DNA of 15,165 bases from Clostridiales bacterium (GTDB lineage Bacteria; Bacillota; Clostridia; Peptostreptococcales; Anaerovoracaceae). The notes beneath the pieces are model-generated. The model saw only the letters and a program-made list of their open reading frames with translations. It was not told where the DNA came from and ran no database searches. The translations under genes were made by a program, and so were the position numbers. Below are positions 13,496-15,165 of this stretch, piece by piece (positions within the stretch are counted from its first letter, which is position 1; each line of letters opens with the position of its first letter). Location of the stretch: contig WRFF01000024.1 of NCBI GenBank assembly GCA_009778945.1, positions 1 to 15,165 of the forward strand. Reading direction: 5' to 3'.

Positions 13496-15165
13496 ATGCA
13501 CGATTCTGACTACCCTTTTGCTTATTTTCTAATCAGGAATCTGCCTCGCGATATTTCCACGGATCGATCGGCCCGGGCCAAATTGTTCCTGATGACATTG
13601 GGAGACTGCGCGGAGGCCTTGTGGAGAATTCCGAATAATGAGGAGGAGCAGATCCGCCGGGATGATTTGGCGGCGGAAATGTCCGAGCTCATCGATACTT
13701 CGATGGGGTTTATCGAAGGCGATCAAAGCGCCGCGACAAAATTTCTGTATCACTATTGCGCGATCGGGTGGATGTGCGGCCCGAAACCGGACGAGCCCGA
13801 CGCGGGAAATGCGCTCGCCGCGTATAAGGCTCTCGATACATTGGTTCGGTTTGCGTACTACCTGTACGTGGCGGAAAACCTGCCGAAATCAAACGCGGGG
13901 ATGCGAAGAGCGAACGCGGAGTCGGCTGCGGCTTTGCGGCAGGGGTGGGGCGTGCAGACGAATTTCGAATGGGCCTTGATGCTGCGGACGATTTTGGAAT
14001 TCTACCGGTTCGGGCTTTCCGAATTCTGGACTTCTGTGAAGGACATGTTTGATAAAAAAGAAAGCCGGATCCCTTTCGATCCGATCGGTATCCTGCAAAA
14101 TATGGAGCGATTTCGCGTGCCGCCGGATGAAGCGGAGTACACGGGAATGTTTCATGAGATCGCAGGCCGATCCGACAACACCGAATTTTATATGATTTGG
14201 CGCGAATATCTGCGCTGCCGCGTTGCGGAGCAAATCCGGAAGACGCAGTTGGATATCCTGTCCTATATCCGGGGCGTCTGCGAACAAAACGGTCTCCCTT
14301 GTTTTTTGGCGTATGAAACTTTGTATGATGCGCTGTATCCGGGGAAGCTGGACAGAGTGCCGGTTCAGGCGACGATGATGGCGCCGGTTTCCACAATCGA
14401 CGCGCTGGAGCGGTTGCTGTCCGCGGACAAAACCTGCCGATTTGAGCTGCTCTCCCGGCGTTTTGACGATCACTGCTGGTTCACGGGCCTGCGCGTGATT
14501 TCAAAAAATGTAAAAGCGGATATGAAGGCCGACCGCCCCTATTATTCCAGAAATCACGGCGTCTACGCGGAAATCATCCCGTATGTGCCTGTCCCGCCGC
14601 GCAAAGAGTTCAAAACAACGATTCGCTACCGGACAGCGCAGCTGACGGAATGGGAGATCCGGCAGCGGATAGCCGGACGAAGATATTTGACAAAGCTTCC
14701 GGAAAGGCTGTTTTCGGCGTCGTGCAGGCCTCGGTCGCTTCATGAGCTGGTCCGCAAAATGGACGCGCTGCGCACGATACCGGTTCAAAACGCCACGCAG
14801 ACCCGGATAATGGGCTACCGGTTCAAACAGGACCATCGGGAGGTCATACCGGGTTCCTGGCTTGAAAAGGTTGACAGTATTGAGTATTTCGGAAACCATT
14901 ATTCCGTGCCGGGTTCATCCGCGGAATTGTTGGCCCGCCTCTATCCGAGCGCCGACGCCGGCTTCGAAATATCCGGAGAACCCGGAAATCGCTTTGCGGA
15001 TAACGGGCCGGACTCTCTGCTTGTGATCCCCAAAGAGACGAGGCTGATCGAAGGCTCGCTTCCAAAACGCGGCCCCCGGATAAAAAAGGTGATGCGATCC
15101 GGCCTCTCGCTTCTCAAGGAGGTTTCGCGTCCCGCAAGAAGAACGGCCGCGGACATGGCCACCAG
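13496..15165 (+). CDS. LicD-related protein with unknown N-terminal domain, catalytic Asp motif absent, 3' partial
   Basis: The frame is open from ATG 13496 (5 bp after the aminotransferase stop) to the window edge: at least 556 residues, no stop seen. Residues ~1-240 are mostly helical and not recognised. From ~250 the order of motifs follows LicD/FKRP-type phosphotransferases: LDILSYIRGVCEQNGLPCFLAYETLYDAL (~252-280; family: search for GTLLGA), NHGVYAEIIPYVPVP (353-367; family: GV.IDIFP), and a C-terminal EKVDSIEYFGNHYSVP..AELLARLYP (~457-485). The family's IPWDDDIDI metal motif should follow soon after residue 281, but the sequence there reads LDRVPVQATMM, with no acidic triad. So it may be inactive, or use other residues. 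LicD proteins attach phosphocholine or phosphoribitol-like groups to surface glycans. There is no clear Shine-Dalgarno at the ATG. Confidence 0.65.
   Translation, partial: MHDSDYPFAYFLIRNLPRDISTDRSARAKLFLMTLGDCAEALWRIPNNEEEQIRRDDLAAEMSELIDTSMGFIEGDQSAATKFLYHYCAIGWMCGPKPDEPDAGNALAAYKALDTLVRFAYYLYVAENLPKSNAGMRRANAESAAALRQGWGVQTNFEWALMLRTILEFYRFGLSEFWTSVKDMFDKKESRIPFDPIGILQNMERFRVPPDEAEYTGMFHEIAGRSDNTEFYMIWREYLRCRVAEQIRKTQLDILSYIRGVCEQNGLPCFLAYETLYDALYPGKLDRVPVQATMMAPVSTIDALERLLSADKTCRFELLSRRFDDHCWFTGLRVISKNVKADMKADRPYYSRNHGVYAEIIPYVPVPPRKEFKTTIRYRTAQLTEWEIRQRIAGRRYLTKLPERLFSASCRPRSLHELVRKMDALRTIPVQNATQTRIMGYRFKQDHREVIPGSWLEKVDSIEYFGNHYSVPGSSAELLARLYPSADAGFEISGEPGNRFADNGPDSLLVIPKETRLIEGSLPKRGPRIKKVMRSGLSLLKEVSRPARRTAADMAT

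Noticed and set aside
1..15165. CRISPR array, tRNA, rRNA, IS element or prophage attachment site
   Set aside because: No regularly spaced direct repeats, no tRNA-like folds noticed, no transposase or integrase coding frame; the only direct repeats are inside protein-coding genes.

Overview
The window is a cell-surface glycan biosynthesis locus, probably from a Gram-positive, Clostridia-like Bacillota. That placement is an inference. It rests on the strong GGAGG-type ribosome binding sites, the tightly packed ATGA-overlapping genes, the secreted GH25 muramidase with wall-type repeats, and the mix of PglF/PglC/LegC-like and LicD-like genes. There are no rRNA, tRNA, CRISPR, IS or phage genes. 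Coding density is very high and the only sizeable gap is 241 bp (7363-7603).

Layout. (A) 2-1531, + strand: the 3' part of a secreted GH25 lysozyme, with one partial and two complete ~115-residue beta-type repeats before the catalytic domain; its 5' end lies outside the window. (B) 1524-7362, - strand: a six-gene operon transcribed leftward, mostly with 4-14 bp overlaps. In transcription order it encodes a NeuB-type nonulosonate synthase lacking a SAF domain, a NeuA-KdsC fusion (CMP-sugar synthetase plus HAD phosphatase), a CBS-cupin fusion, a methyltransferase-family protein that has lost its SAM-binding motif I, a polysaccharide pyruvyl transferase, and a coiled-coil protein with a Maf/DUF115/GT42-like domain. 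(C) 7363-7603: the divergent regulatory gap, with a plausible + strand promoter and two adjacent hairpins in the neuB leader. (D) 7604 to the window end, + strand: a second operon with a Wzy/WaaL-like membrane protein, a PglF/WbpM-type 4,6-dehydratase, a PglC-type initiating phosphoglycosyltransferase, an extended SDR (possible 4-ketoreductase), a LegC/PglE-type aminotransferase, and a long LicD-related protein cut by the window edge.

How it may work together. Operon D looks able to make a UDP-linked 6-deoxy (amino) sugar, load it on undecaprenyl phosphate and polymerise or ligate a glycan. Operon B looks able to make a CMP-activated nonulosonic acid (sialic/Kdn/legionaminic class) and supplies a candidate transferase and a pyruvylation enzyme. 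Operon B is visibly more AT-rich than operon D, which suggests the two halves have different histories. No flippase, hydrolysing 2-epimerase (NeuC/LegG) or PglD/LegH acetyltransferase is in the window, so the pathways are incomplete here or use another route. Two proteins (methyltransferase and LicD-like) keep family architecture but lack defining catalytic or cofactor motifs; these, the CBS-cupin fusion and the Maf-like candidate transferase are the most interesting parts.
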